DNA of 7,461 nt from an uncultured bacterium (GTDB lineage: Bacteria > Cyanobacteriota > Vampirovibrionia > Gastranaerophilales > Gastranaerophilaceae): positions 1-7,461 of the forward strand of contig USOK01000075.1 of NCBI GenBank assembly GCA_900556295.1, written 5' to 3'. Each line of letters begins with the position of its first letter. Position 1 is the stretch's first letter. A program made the translations under genes and the position numbers. The notes below the pieces were generated by a model. That model searched no databases, was not told where the DNA came from, and saw only the letters and a list, made by a program, of their open reading frames with translations. Positions 1 to 7,401 of this stretch are shown here, in pieces.

Positions 1-120
1 AGAGTCTTTGATATACGTTTTCATTTTTTCGTCATTTTGTTGAGTGTAATCAAAATAACATTCTTTTAATGTCGAAAAGCTGTTTTTTAAATTTGATAAA
101 TCTAATTCTGATTTTTTCAT
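1..120 (-). CDS. Partial: putative nucleotidyltransferase substrate-binding protein (HI0074/HEPN-like), N-terminus only
   Basis: An open frame begins with ATG at 120 (minus) and runs off the left edge after 40 codons without a stop. A good ribosome binding site (AAAAGGA) lies about 7 bases upstream, and an extended -10 promoter lies just beyond it, so this looks like a true gene start. The visible protein starts MKKSELDLSNLKNSFSTLKE and ends at TYIKDS. The pattern 'LDLSNL..(S/A)..L.E' followed about 20 residues later by 'I.DS' resembles the start of the HI0074 family, in which 'D(S/G)VIQRFE(F/Y)TYE' usually comes next. That family is all-helical, HEPN-like, and pairs with a minimal nucleotidyltransferase (HI0073/MNT type), sometimes as a toxin-antitoxin module. 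Only the first third is visible and the diagnostic segment lies outside the window, so the family call is tentative. That this is a coding start is more secure. Confidence 0.5.
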   Translation of the reverse strand, partial: MKKSELDLSNLKNSFSTLKECYFDYTQQNDEKMKTYIKDS

Positions 121-139
121 AAAAAATTCCTTTTCTCAG

Positions 140-148
140 ATTATAGCA
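140..148 (-). promoter_or_regulatory. Extended -10 promoter of the leftward gene
   Basis: On the minus strand this reads TGCTATAAT, a perfect TGnTATAAT extended -10 element. No clear -35 box is seen at the proper distance, which extended -10 promoters often do without. Transcription would start near 133-134, leaving a leader of about 13 bases that contains the AAAAGGA ribosome binding site. The promoter sits back to back with the start region of the agmatinase gene. Confidence 0.5.
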
Positions 149-155
149 TAACTTT

Positions 156-182
156 TTGAAAAATTCTTTTATTTATTATAAA
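156..182 (+). promoter_or_regulatory. Weak candidate promoter for speB
   Basis: TTGAAA (156-161) and TATAAA (177-182) could serve as -35 and -10 boxes, but the spacer is only 15 bases, shorter than the usual 16-18. In such an AT-rich stretch boxes of this quality arise by chance. A promoter must nevertheless lie in this 88-base divergent gap unless speB is read from elsewhere, because the neighbouring gene points away. The speB ribosome binding site AGGAGA (198-203) is 5 bases before its ATG. Confidence 0.25.
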
Positions 183-208
183 CTTGGAAATAAAAATAGG
201 AGAAAATT

Positions 209-1045
209 ATGCTAAAAGGACCATTTTTGGATAGAAATTGGATGGGGCAAAACGAAAATTACGCCTCATCAGATATAGTAATGCTTGGAATGCCGTTTGA
301 TGGAACGGTTTCCTACCGCTCAGGTTCAAGGTTTGCGCCGGAACAAATCAGGCTTGCAAGTTGGGGATTAGAAGAGTACTCCCCACGTTTCGACAAACAT
401 TTGGAAGACGTGAATTTTCATGATGCAGGAGATTTGGAATTTCCGCTTGGAAACACTTACAAATCACTTGATTTGATTGAAGAAAATGTTGAACAAATTT
501 ATAAAGACGGCAAAAGAGTTTTTGGAATTGGCGGGGAACATCTTGTAACATTGCCTGAAATCAAAGCTGTTGCAAAGTTTTATAAAGACTTGGCAATTGT
601 TCATTTTGACGCTCATACGGATTTGAGAGAAGAATATTTGGGCGAAGAAATGTCACATTCTGCCGTAATTCGTCATGCATCAAAAATTGTCGGTCCGGAA
701 AATCTTAAACAAATTGGAATTCGTTCCGGCATGAAGGAAGAGTGGGAATTTATGAAAAAGCATAATACTCTTATTCACAAATATTCAGAACTTGACGAAT
801 TAAAGGGTAAAAAGATTTTTGTAACAGTGGATTTGGATTGCCTTGACCCTTCTGTAATGCCAGGAACCGGTACTCCGGAAAGTGGCGGAATGCAGTTCAA
901 TGAACTGATGGGATGGTTTGAATACCTGAAAAACTTTGACATTGTTGGAGCAGATGTTGTAGAACTAGCACCTGACTATGATGCATCAGGAGTTTCAACC
1001 GCAGTAGCAACAAAGGTTATTAGAGAATTGTTGATGGTGATGTAG
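209..1045 (+). CDS. speB: Agmatinase-type ureohydrolase
   Basis: Arginase/agmatinase-family hydrolase of 278 residues, most likely cleaving agmatine to putrescine and urea in the cytoplasm with a two-manganese centre. The metal-binding signature is complete: GGEH (His111), FDAHTD (Asp134, His136, Asp138) and TVDLDCLDP (Asp208, Asp210), followed by the family's PGTGTPESGG loop (218-227) and DVVELAPDYDASGVSTAVA (249-267). The short N-terminus and the PGTGTPE(S)GG loop fit bacterial agmatinases better than arginases. Family members with guanidinobutyrase or formiminoglutamase activity share this scaffold, so the substrate is inferred. The start is supported by AGGAGA 5 bases upstream and by the normal position of the first conserved block. 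The gene ends with TAG and seems to stand alone: upstream is a divergent gene, and downstream is a repeat-rich spacer of about 175 bases. No arginine decarboxylase or other polyamine gene is in view. Confidence 0.9.
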   Translation: MLKGPFLDRNWMGQNENYASSDIVMLGMPFDGTVSYRSGSRFAPEQIRLASWGLEEYSPRFDKHLEDVNFHDAGDLEFPLGNTYKSLDLIEENVEQIYKDGKRVFGIGGEHLVTLPEIKAVAKFYKDLAIVHFDAHTDLREEYLGEEMSHSAVIRHASKIVGPENLKQIGIRSGMKEEWEFMKKHNTLIHKYSELDELKGKKIFVTVDLDCLDPSVMPGTGTPESGGMQFNELMGWFEYLKNFDIVGADVVELAPDYDASGVSTAVATKVIRELLMVM

Positions 1046-1051
1046 CAATTG

Positions 1052-1113
1052 AAGTGAAACGTGAGACGTGAAAAGACATTTTCGTTAGTGAGTTGTGAGC
1101 TGTGAGTAGTGAA
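1052..1113 (+). repeat. Heptad repeat array NNGTGAR, copy 1 (3 + 4 units)
   Basis: Seven 7-base units share the form NNGTGAR. Block one is AAGTGAA, ACGTGAG, ACGTGAA (1052-1072). A 13-base spacer beginning AAGAC follows (1073-1085). Block two is TAGTGAG, TTGTGAG, CTGTGAG, TAGTGAA (1086-1113). The array starts 6 bases after the agmatinase stop codon. A second array with the same block-spacer-block layout lies at 7188-7239, and the 15 bases at 1052-1066 are identical to 7195-7209. The array has no long open frame and no terminator-like T tract. It resembles in style the short tandem heptamer repeats known from cyanobacteria; the function is unknown. Confidence 0.75.
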
Positions 1114-1128
1114 TAGCCCGTTTCAAAA

Positions 1129-3197
<2,069 letters not shown>

Positions 3198-3214
3198 AAG
3201 GAAGTGCAAAATAT

Positions 3215-3655
3215 ATGAAAAAAAGAGCAAGGGTAATTCAGATATCGGGATTAAGAGGAATTTTAATGATGGCATTTATAGGTGTATGCTTAGTTGCCGG
3301 ATTTGTTGGTTTTCCTGCTATTTGTGCGATGAAATTATGGAATTATGCGTCAAACTTTGCACCATTGCCGTTGATAAACTTTTATCAAGGGCTGATGTTG
3401 TGGGCTATTGTTGCAATTTCAGGTTTTATAATCAATGACAAGAAAAAGTTTATTGTTGAATTCCAAGCGCCTCAACAGTTGAGCGAAAAAGATATGCAAA
3501 AACTTATGGAACGTGTAAAAATTCAATCTCAAGCTAAAGTCTTAAATTCAATGGTTATGAAGGCATCAGATATTAAATCTTTGGATGAAGTCAAAAATAC
3601 TGTTGAAAAAACAGAAGTTAAAGAAGAAGAAAAATCTGAAAAGGAGAACGTATGA
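3215..3655 (+). CDS. Small two-helix inner-membrane protein, function unknown
   Basis: I do not recognise this 146-residue protein. It has a short basic N-terminus (MKKRARVIQISGLRG), a hydrophobic segment at about residues 15-38, a loop with KLWNYASNFAPLP, a second hydrophobic segment at about 53-74, and then a long charged tail (75-146) that is predicted to be helical and ends in a Lys/Glu-rich stretch (VEKTEVKEEEKSEKENV). Two membrane passes and the positive N-terminus suggest that both ends are cytoplasmic. It starts 17 bases after ligA, with AGGAAG (3199-3204) upstream, and its TGA stop overlaps the ATG of the SIMPL gene (ATGA, 3652-3655), so the two are probably translationally coupled. 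This suggests a shared envelope role, but no catalytic motif is visible. It may be a lineage-restricted conserved protein. Confidence 0.8.
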   Translation: MKKRARVIQISGLRGILMMAFIGVCLVAGFVGFPAICAMKLWNYASNFAPLPLINFYQGLMLWAIVAISGFIINDKKKFIVEFQAPQQLSEKDMQKLMERVKIQSQAKVLNSMVMKASDIKSLDEVKNTVEKTEVKEEEKSEKENV

Positions 3656-4389
3656 AAAAGTTTTTAATTTCTGCCGTAATAGTCGGTTTAGCATTGGGTT
3701 GTGCCTCTGTACAAGCAATTTCCGAAAGCATTGAAAGAGGTTATATTTCTGTAAATACATCTGCAAACGCAGAACTTGCTCCTGATGTTGCAGAAATTTC
3801 TATTGCCGTAAAAACTTATGACAACAAATCTATGCAAAAAGCAACTTTGCAAAACAAAGAGATTTCAGAACAAGTAATTTCAACCCTGAAATCAATGATT
3901 GATACATCAAAAGGTGATTACATAAAAACAGCTGATTTCAGCGCTACCCCGATTTATTCATACTCCGGCAACAAGAGAAATTTTGACAAATATCAAGTTT
4001 CGAATTCTGTTGTAGTTCATACAAAATCGATTGACAAAATTGGTCCTATGATTGATAAAGCAATTGCCTTAGGGGCAACAGATGTAAACAGTTTAAATTT
4101 TTCGGTTTCTAATTATGAAGCGCAATGTAACGACTTGTTGACACTTGCCGCTAAAAAGGCGTCAGCAAGAGCGAATGCGGTTGCAAAGACAGTTCCGACA
4201 ACTCTTTCAGGGATTCGTTCAATGGACGTAAGTTGTAGCACAAGCAACTCTTCTCGCCCACAATACAAAATGTTGATGGCAAATCGAGCAATGATGATGG
4301 ATTCTGAAGCTGCCGGTTCTTCAACAACTATTGAAAGTGGCGTGATTAAAGTGTTTGCAAACGTTAGCGCAACTTATTTTGTAAAATAA
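3652..4389 (+). CDS. Exported SIMPL-domain (DUF541) protein
   Basis: A 245-residue protein with a typical Sec signal peptide (MKK, then a hydrophobic core to about residue 16) and a likely signal peptidase I site after VQA (Ala22). The mature part fits the SIMPL/DUF541 family: an opening strand 'RGYISVNTSANAELAPDVAEISIAV' pattern (29-53), a central 'YQVSNSVVVHTKSIDKIGPMIDKAI' pattern (114-138), 'GATDVNSLNFSVSN' (141-154) and the helix 'AAKKASARANAVAKTV' (166-181). Family members are periplasmic or surface proteins (BP26/OMP28 of Brucella is one), some linked to oxidative stress, with no established enzymatic activity. The C-terminal third has an unusual Met-rich stretch (MLMANRAMMM, 207-216). 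A cysteine at residue 17 follows LALG, but the -3 residue is Ala, so a lipoprotein is less likely. The start overlaps the upstream stop and has GGAG seven bases before it. A strong terminator follows 18 bases after its TAA. Confidence 0.85.
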   Translation: MKKFLISAVIVGLALGCASVQAISESIERGYISVNTSANAELAPDVAEISIAVKTYDNKSMQKATLQNKEISEQVISTLKSMIDTSKGDYIKTADFSATPIYSYSGNKRNFDKYQVSNSVVVHTKSIDKIGPMIDKAIALGATDVNSLNFSVSNYEAQCNDLLTLAAKKASARANAVAKTVPTTLSGIRSMDVSCSTSNSSRPQYKMLMANRAMMMDSEAAGSSTTIESGVIKVFANVSATYFVK

Positions 4390-4407
4390 AAAATCACAAA
4401 ACATGTA

Positions 4408-4446
4408 ATAAAAAAGATGTAGAAATTAAAGCTACATCTTTTTTAT
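4408..4446. terminator. Bidirectional intrinsic terminator
   Basis: A perfect 15-bp inverted repeat (4408-4422 with 4432-4446) has a 9-base loop. The G/C-containing core GATGTAG/CTACATC is flanked by six A on the left and six T on the right, so on either strand the RNA forms a hairpin followed by a U run. It lies between two convergent genes, the SIMPL gene (ending 4389) and the glycosidase-family gene (ending 4461), and would stop transcription from both sides. Confidence 0.9.
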
Positions 4447-4460
4447 ATAAATTTATAATC

Positions 4461-5255
4461 TTATTTAATTACCATAAATGATTTCAAGCTTCTTCCGGCT
4501 CCGTCACCGATTGAGGTTACATTGTATTTGTTTAAGTAATTCATAGATGTTGAGCTTCCGCCGTCAAATGCCATTGCTCTATCCCAACCGAGTGATTTCA
4601 CGTAGTCATGAACCTCATACATATCCATTGGGTGCTTGTCAGTAATTATTAAAATATGAGCTTCTTCGTTTTTTAGACCAATAATTGTTCTTGCTGTTTT
4701 ATGCAAAACTGAACAACTTTCTCTTATGACTACACCATCTTTTTTTACTACAAAAAATTCTTCTTCCAATCTCAGTTGTGGATAAACTAAAGGTCCGCCT
4801 TGTGCTGAAGTTATTATGTTACATCCAAAGTCTACTGAACTTTTGTGTGGAACAATTTCGTAATGGAATTTCCCATCAGAACATTCAATTACTCGGAATT
4901 CTGTCCTGTCTAATATTTTGCTCAAATTTCTTCTTAATATAGAATTAGATAGCAAACTTTCGTTTAAAAGAGGGTCTTCAACTGTGTTTCTATCATTTAC
5001 GATATAAGAAATTGATTTTCCATTATTAGGATCAAAATAGCCGGTATTGATTGTGAGTTGCGATTTTGCTCTCTGGTGTGCTTCTTTATTTGTAATTAAG
5101 CTGTCAGAACTTACAAATTTAATATGCTTTTTTATTTTTTCACCCTTTAAAACGATGTGATAAATCCCGTCGTTGTAGTTGATATCTATTGGGTATGCGT
5201 TTGCACAACCAAGTGTTAATGCGATAGTTAAGAATAAAAATAGAATTTTTTTCAT
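4461..5255 (-). CDS. Exported phosphodiester glycosidase-family protein (NAGPA / DUF2233)
   Basis: A 264-residue protein with a Sec signal peptide (MKKILFLFLTIALTLGCANA, probable cleavage after Ala20), followed by a domain of the NAGPA/phosphodiester glycosidase superfamily. Matching blocks are TINTGYFDP (68-76, family pattern 'xINGGFF'), AQGGPLVYP (151-159), KTARTIIGL (186-194), HILIITD (200-206), SLGWDRAMAFDGGSSTSM (221-238, the family hallmark 'ALNLDGGGSS(T)') and GAGRSLKSFMVI (252-263). The founding member removes N-acetylglucosamine from a phosphodiester; bacterial relatives act on cell-wall or surface sugars, or have unknown substrates. The substrate here is unknown. The central part (80-150) is poorly conserved. 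The ATG is only 1 base beyond the stop of the LPS permease gene, with AAAGGA inside that gene's end, so expression should be coupled to LPS export. It is the last gene of the operon before the terminator. Confidence 0.87.
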   Translation of the reverse strand: MKKILFLFLTIALTLGCANAYPIDINYNDGIYHIVLKGEKIKKHIKFVSSDSLITNKEAHQRAKSQLTINTGYFDPNNGKSISYIVNDRNTVEDPLLNESLLSNSILRRNLSKILDRTEFRVIECSDGKFHYEIVPHKSSVDFGCNIITSAQGGPLVYPQLRLEEEFFVVKKDGVVIRESCSVLHKTARTIIGLKNEEAHILIITDKHPMDMYEVHDYVKSLGWDRAMAFDGGSSTSMNYLNKYNVTSIGDGAGRSLKSFMVIK

Positions 5256-5256
5256 A

Positions 5257-6372
5257 TTATAAATCCTTTGATTTGTAGAACGCTATGATAGCACAAAGAA
5301 ATGCAAATGGTGGAAATATTGCAGTTATGAACGGGTGTAAAACTCCTTTTTCTGCCAACAGATCGAAAAATGGCAATGTAATATAATACAAGAAAATACT
5401 ACCTATTGCAATTGTAAATCCTACCAGTCTTTGTTCTCTTGGTTTGCTAAAGCCTAACAATGCACCCATAATTGCCAAAAGAACGCATACAAATGGGTGA
5501 AAAAATCTCTGCAAATATTTGTTCAACATATATCTGTATTCTTCATCCAAACCTTCTTTTTTAAGAAGTTTGATGTAATCGTGTAAGTCGTGATTATTAA
5601 TTTCACGTTCTTTTTTTACTGAATAAGTCATTAGCGTGAAGGCATTTTTAGCTGATTCGCCCTGTAAAATATCAAGTGTTTTGAATCTATTAATGTCAAC
5701 AAAAATTCCATCATTAGAAATTTGGTATTGTGTAATATCGGATAATTGCCACTTATCAGAATAATTTTTACCGGTTTTGGCATAAAAAATATTTTGTAAT
5801 TGGTGCACATCAGAATATTGCTTTTTTGAAAAATCAAGTACAATAACATTATACATAGTGTCTTTTGAAAACTTTGAGACCACAACTGCCATTGTTGGAA
5901 TGCCATCTTTGTCTTTTTGTGTATAAATGTATTGAGTTGAAATATATCCGCCTCGTAATGCACCGGCTTTGTTTACGGAATATGGAATGAGTTTGTCGCA
6001 AGTTACAAAGCACATCCAAGTTACAATCAAGCTCAAAGCCAATACCGGAGCTATAATTCTATGGAAAGAAAGTCCTACTGCCCTGAAAATAGTTAATTCG
6101 GAATCCTTGCTTAATTTATCAAAAGTAAATAGAGTCCCAAGCAACAATCCCACAGGAAAGGCCTTGCCAAGGATTTTGGGTAACTCATAAAATATTACAA
6201 GTATCGCTGTTTTTATACCAAATTCTCCAGCAAGAGTTCTTTTGATTGTATTCAAAAGCATTTCCGGCGCAATCCATACAACAGTGAAAAGTAAAATTGC
6301 GACGAATGTTGCCATCATTACTTGTGTAAAAATATATTTGTCGTAAATCGTTATTTTAGGAAATAATTTCAT
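5257..6372 (-). CDS. LptF/LptG (YjgP/YjgQ)-family LPS export permease
   Basis: Inner-membrane permease of 371 residues. It has three N-terminal membrane segments (about 15-37, 52-85, 103-124), a soluble periplasmic region (about 130-285, expected beta-jellyroll) and three C-terminal segments (about 291-309, 314-336, 345-366). The stretch KLSKDSELTIFRAVGLS (86-102) is the conserved cytoplasmic coupling helix that contacts the LptB ATPase. LptF and LptG normally form a heterodimer that pulls LPS from the inner membrane and passes it to LptC/LptA. Only one such gene is present here; I cannot tell LptF from LptG, so no symbol is given. It could act as a homodimer or pair with a copy elsewhere, and cyanobacterial-type genomes often have a single permease. 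Its ATG overlaps the lptB stop by one base (TAATG at 6372), which supports translational coupling with the ATPase. Confidence 0.9.
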   Translation of the reverse strand: MKLFPKITIYDKYIFTQVMMATFVAILLFTVVWIAPEMLLNTIKRTLAGEFGIKTAILVIFYELPKILGKAFPVGLLLGTLFTFDKLSKDSELTIFRAVGLSFHRIIAPVLALSLIVTWMCFVTCDKLIPYSVNKAGALRGGYISTQYIYTQKDKDGIPTMAVVVSKFSKDTMYNVIVLDFSKKQYSDVHQLQNIFYAKTGKNYSDKWQLSDITQYQISNDGIFVDINRFKTLDILQGESAKNAFTLMTYSVKKEREINNHDLHDYIKLLKKEGLDEEYRYMLNKYLQRFFHPFVCVLLAIMGALLGFSKPREQRLVGFTIAIGSIFLYYITLPFFDLLAEKGVLHPFITAIFPPFAFLCAIIAFYKSKDL

Positions 6373-7097
6373 TATAAAGCAAAATCCTTTCCTAAATAAA
6401 ATTCTTTTGCAACAGGATCGTTTGCAACATCAACACTCTTTCCTTGGATTTTAATTTTTCCATCAAAGATTACATAAGCTCTATCAGTGATTGACAAAGT
6501 AGCTTTTGGGTTGTGGTCTGTAATCAAAACGCCCAAACCTTTTTCTTTAGAAATTTTTTTGATATTGTCTTTGATATCTCCGATTGCGATAGGGTCGATG
6601 CCGGCAAAAGGTTCATCCAAAAGCATAAAATCCGGACTTGCGGCAAGCGCACGAGCAATTTCTACCCTACGTCTTTCGCCCCCTGACAGTGAAACTGCTG
6701 CATAAGAACGAAGTTTTAAAATGCCGAATTCGCTCAAAAGTTCTTCAAGTTTACGTTTTTTTTCATTTACAGTCAGTTTGTCGTTCATTTCAAGAACAAG
6801 TTTGATATTGTCCTCTACCGAAAGCTTTCTGAAAATAGATGCTTCCTGTGGTAAATAGCCAATGCCGGCTTTTGCACGTTCGTTCATCGGCCAAGAGGAA
6901 ATATCTTCTCCATCTAAGAAAATATGTCCCTTGTTAGGTTTTACAAGACCCACAACCATGTAAAATGTTGTAGTTTTTCCGGCACCGTTTGGCCCTAAAA
7001 GACAAACAACTTCGCCTTTATTAATATCGAAAGAAACATCATTTACAACGCTTCTGTCGCCGTATATTTTTATCAGGTTTTTAGCTTCAATCCTCAT
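6372..7097 (-). CDS. lptB: LPS export ABC transporter ATPase LptB
   Basis: Cytoplasmic ATPase that powers LPS transport together with the LptF/G permease. The 241 residues contain every ABC motif: Walker A GPNGAGKTT (35-43), Q-loop GYLPQEASIF (80-89, the LptB-typical form), signature SLSGGERRR (136-144), Walker B FMLLDEP (157-163, catalytic Glu162), D-loop AGIDP (165-169) and switch His195 in ITDHN. 'GYLPQEASIFRKLSVEDN' and the 'SGGERRRVEIARAL' pattern separate LptB from branched-chain amino acid (LivF/LivG) ATPases, which are its closest relatives. Length is normal. The start is ATG 7097: AAAAAGGGG (7104-7112 on the plus strand) gives 6 bases of spacing, and an earlier ATG at 7102 is out of frame. 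It is the first gene of a three-gene operon, and a good promoter lies just upstream. LptA and LptC, the usual neighbours in proteobacteria, are not in the window. Confidence 0.94.
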   Translation of the reverse strand: MRIEAKNLIKIYGDRSVVNDVSFDINKGEVVCLLGPNGAGKTTTFYMVVGLVKPNKGHIFLDGEDISSWPMNERAKAGIGYLPQEASIFRKLSVEDNIKLVLEMNDKLTVNEKKRKLEELLSEFGILKLRSYAAVSLSGGERRRVEIARALAASPDFMLLDEPFAGIDPIAIGDIKDNIKKISKEKGLGVLITDHNPKATLSITDRAYVIFDGKIKIQGKSVDVANDPVAKEFYLGKDFAL

Positions 7098-7124
7098 TCC
7101 ATACCCCTTTTTGTTTATAAGAAT

Positions 7125-7153
7125 ATTTTACTTTAAAAAAATATCTATTGCAA
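7125..7153 (-). promoter_or_regulatory. Putative sigma-70-type promoter of the lptB operon
   Basis: On the minus strand a -35 box TTGCAA (7148-7153; 4 of 6 matches to TTGACA) is followed by a 17-base spacer and a -10 box TAAAAT (7125-7130; 5 of 6 matches to TATAAT). Transcription would start near 7118, giving a leader of about 21 bases that contains the AAAAAGGGG ribosome binding site. The position, just upstream of the first gene of the operon, supports it. The region is AT-rich, so chance boxes are possible. Confidence 0.5.
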
Positions 7154-7187
7154 TTGGTAAATTTATTTTTAAAAAGTTTGGGGGCAG

Positions 7188-7239
7188 GAGTGAAAAGTGA
7201 AACGTGAGAAGACCGTATCGGGTATTAGTGAGTGATGAA
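7188..7239 (+). repeat. Heptad repeat array NNGTGAR, copy 2 (3 + 2 units)
   Basis: Block one is GAGTGAA, AAGTGAA, ACGTGAG (7188-7208). A 17-base spacer again beginning AAGAC follows (7209-7225). Block two is TAGTGAG and a degenerate TGATGAA (7226-7239). As in copy 1 the array is followed by T(A/G)GC. The layout matches copy 1 but has two fewer units in the second block, as expected if units are gained and lost. It lies upstream of the lptB promoter, pointing away from that operon. Confidence 0.7.
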
Positions 7240-7288
7240 TGGCAGTTCCTCGCTCCCCGAGTTAGATACTCGTCCGTAATTTCGCAAA

Positions 7289-7299
7289 CCCCAACCTAC
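7289..7299 (-). repeat. Fragment of the hairpin-unit head, opposite orientation
   Basis: On the minus strand this reads GTAGGTTGGGG, matching the first 10 bases of hairpin unit 1 (1129-1138). The pairing right arm is absent: the sequence continues into TTTGCGAAATTACGG with no CCCAAC nearby, so it cannot form the same stem. It may be a decayed copy of the same repeat family. The match is short, but it sits beside the second heptad array just as the intact units sit beside the first. Confidence 0.4.
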
Positions 7300-7379
7300 C
7301 TTCTAAAAGTTTGATTTTCTGTCTTTTCGGAATAACAAAAGTTGCGACTATTTTATGAAATAACTAAACCAAAACTGTC

Positions 7380-7401
7380 ACTCCGGACTACGATCCGGAG
7401 T
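7380..7401. repeat. Palindromic intergenic repeat (8-bp stem)
   Basis: ACTCCGGA (7380-7387) and TCCGGAGT (7394-7401) form a perfect 8-bp stem around a 6-base loop (CTACGA). No T run follows, so it is not an ordinary terminator. Palindromes of the form 'TCCGGA...TCCGGA' are a familiar intergenic repeat type in several bacterial groups. A partial echo, ACGGAGTC, appears at 7419-7426, and a small hairpin CCAC/GTGG at 7433-7444 follows, so this may be part of a composite element that runs off the window. Confidence 0.6.

Noticed and set aside
1052..1113. CRISPR array or phage attachment site
   Set aside because: Units are only 7 bases with no unique spacers of CRISPR size, no cas genes or integrase are present, and no tRNA gene is nearby.
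5631..5963. Second minus-strand frame of 110 codons inside the permease gene
   Set aside because: It overlaps the periplasmic region of a clear LptF/G-family gene in another frame and matches no family; it is a shadow of an AT-rich gene.
5969..6190. Plus-strand frame opposite the permease gene
   Set aside because: It lies antisense to conserved membrane segments and the coupling helix of the permease, with no plausible product.
6487..6705. Plus-strand frame opposite lptB
   Set aside because: It lies exactly antisense to the signature and Walker B motifs of LptB and has no independent support.
6372..7097. Branched-chain amino acid transporter ATPase (LivF/LivG)
   Set aside because: The LptB-type Q-loop (GYLPQEASIF) and direct coupling to an LptF/G-family permease favour LptB.
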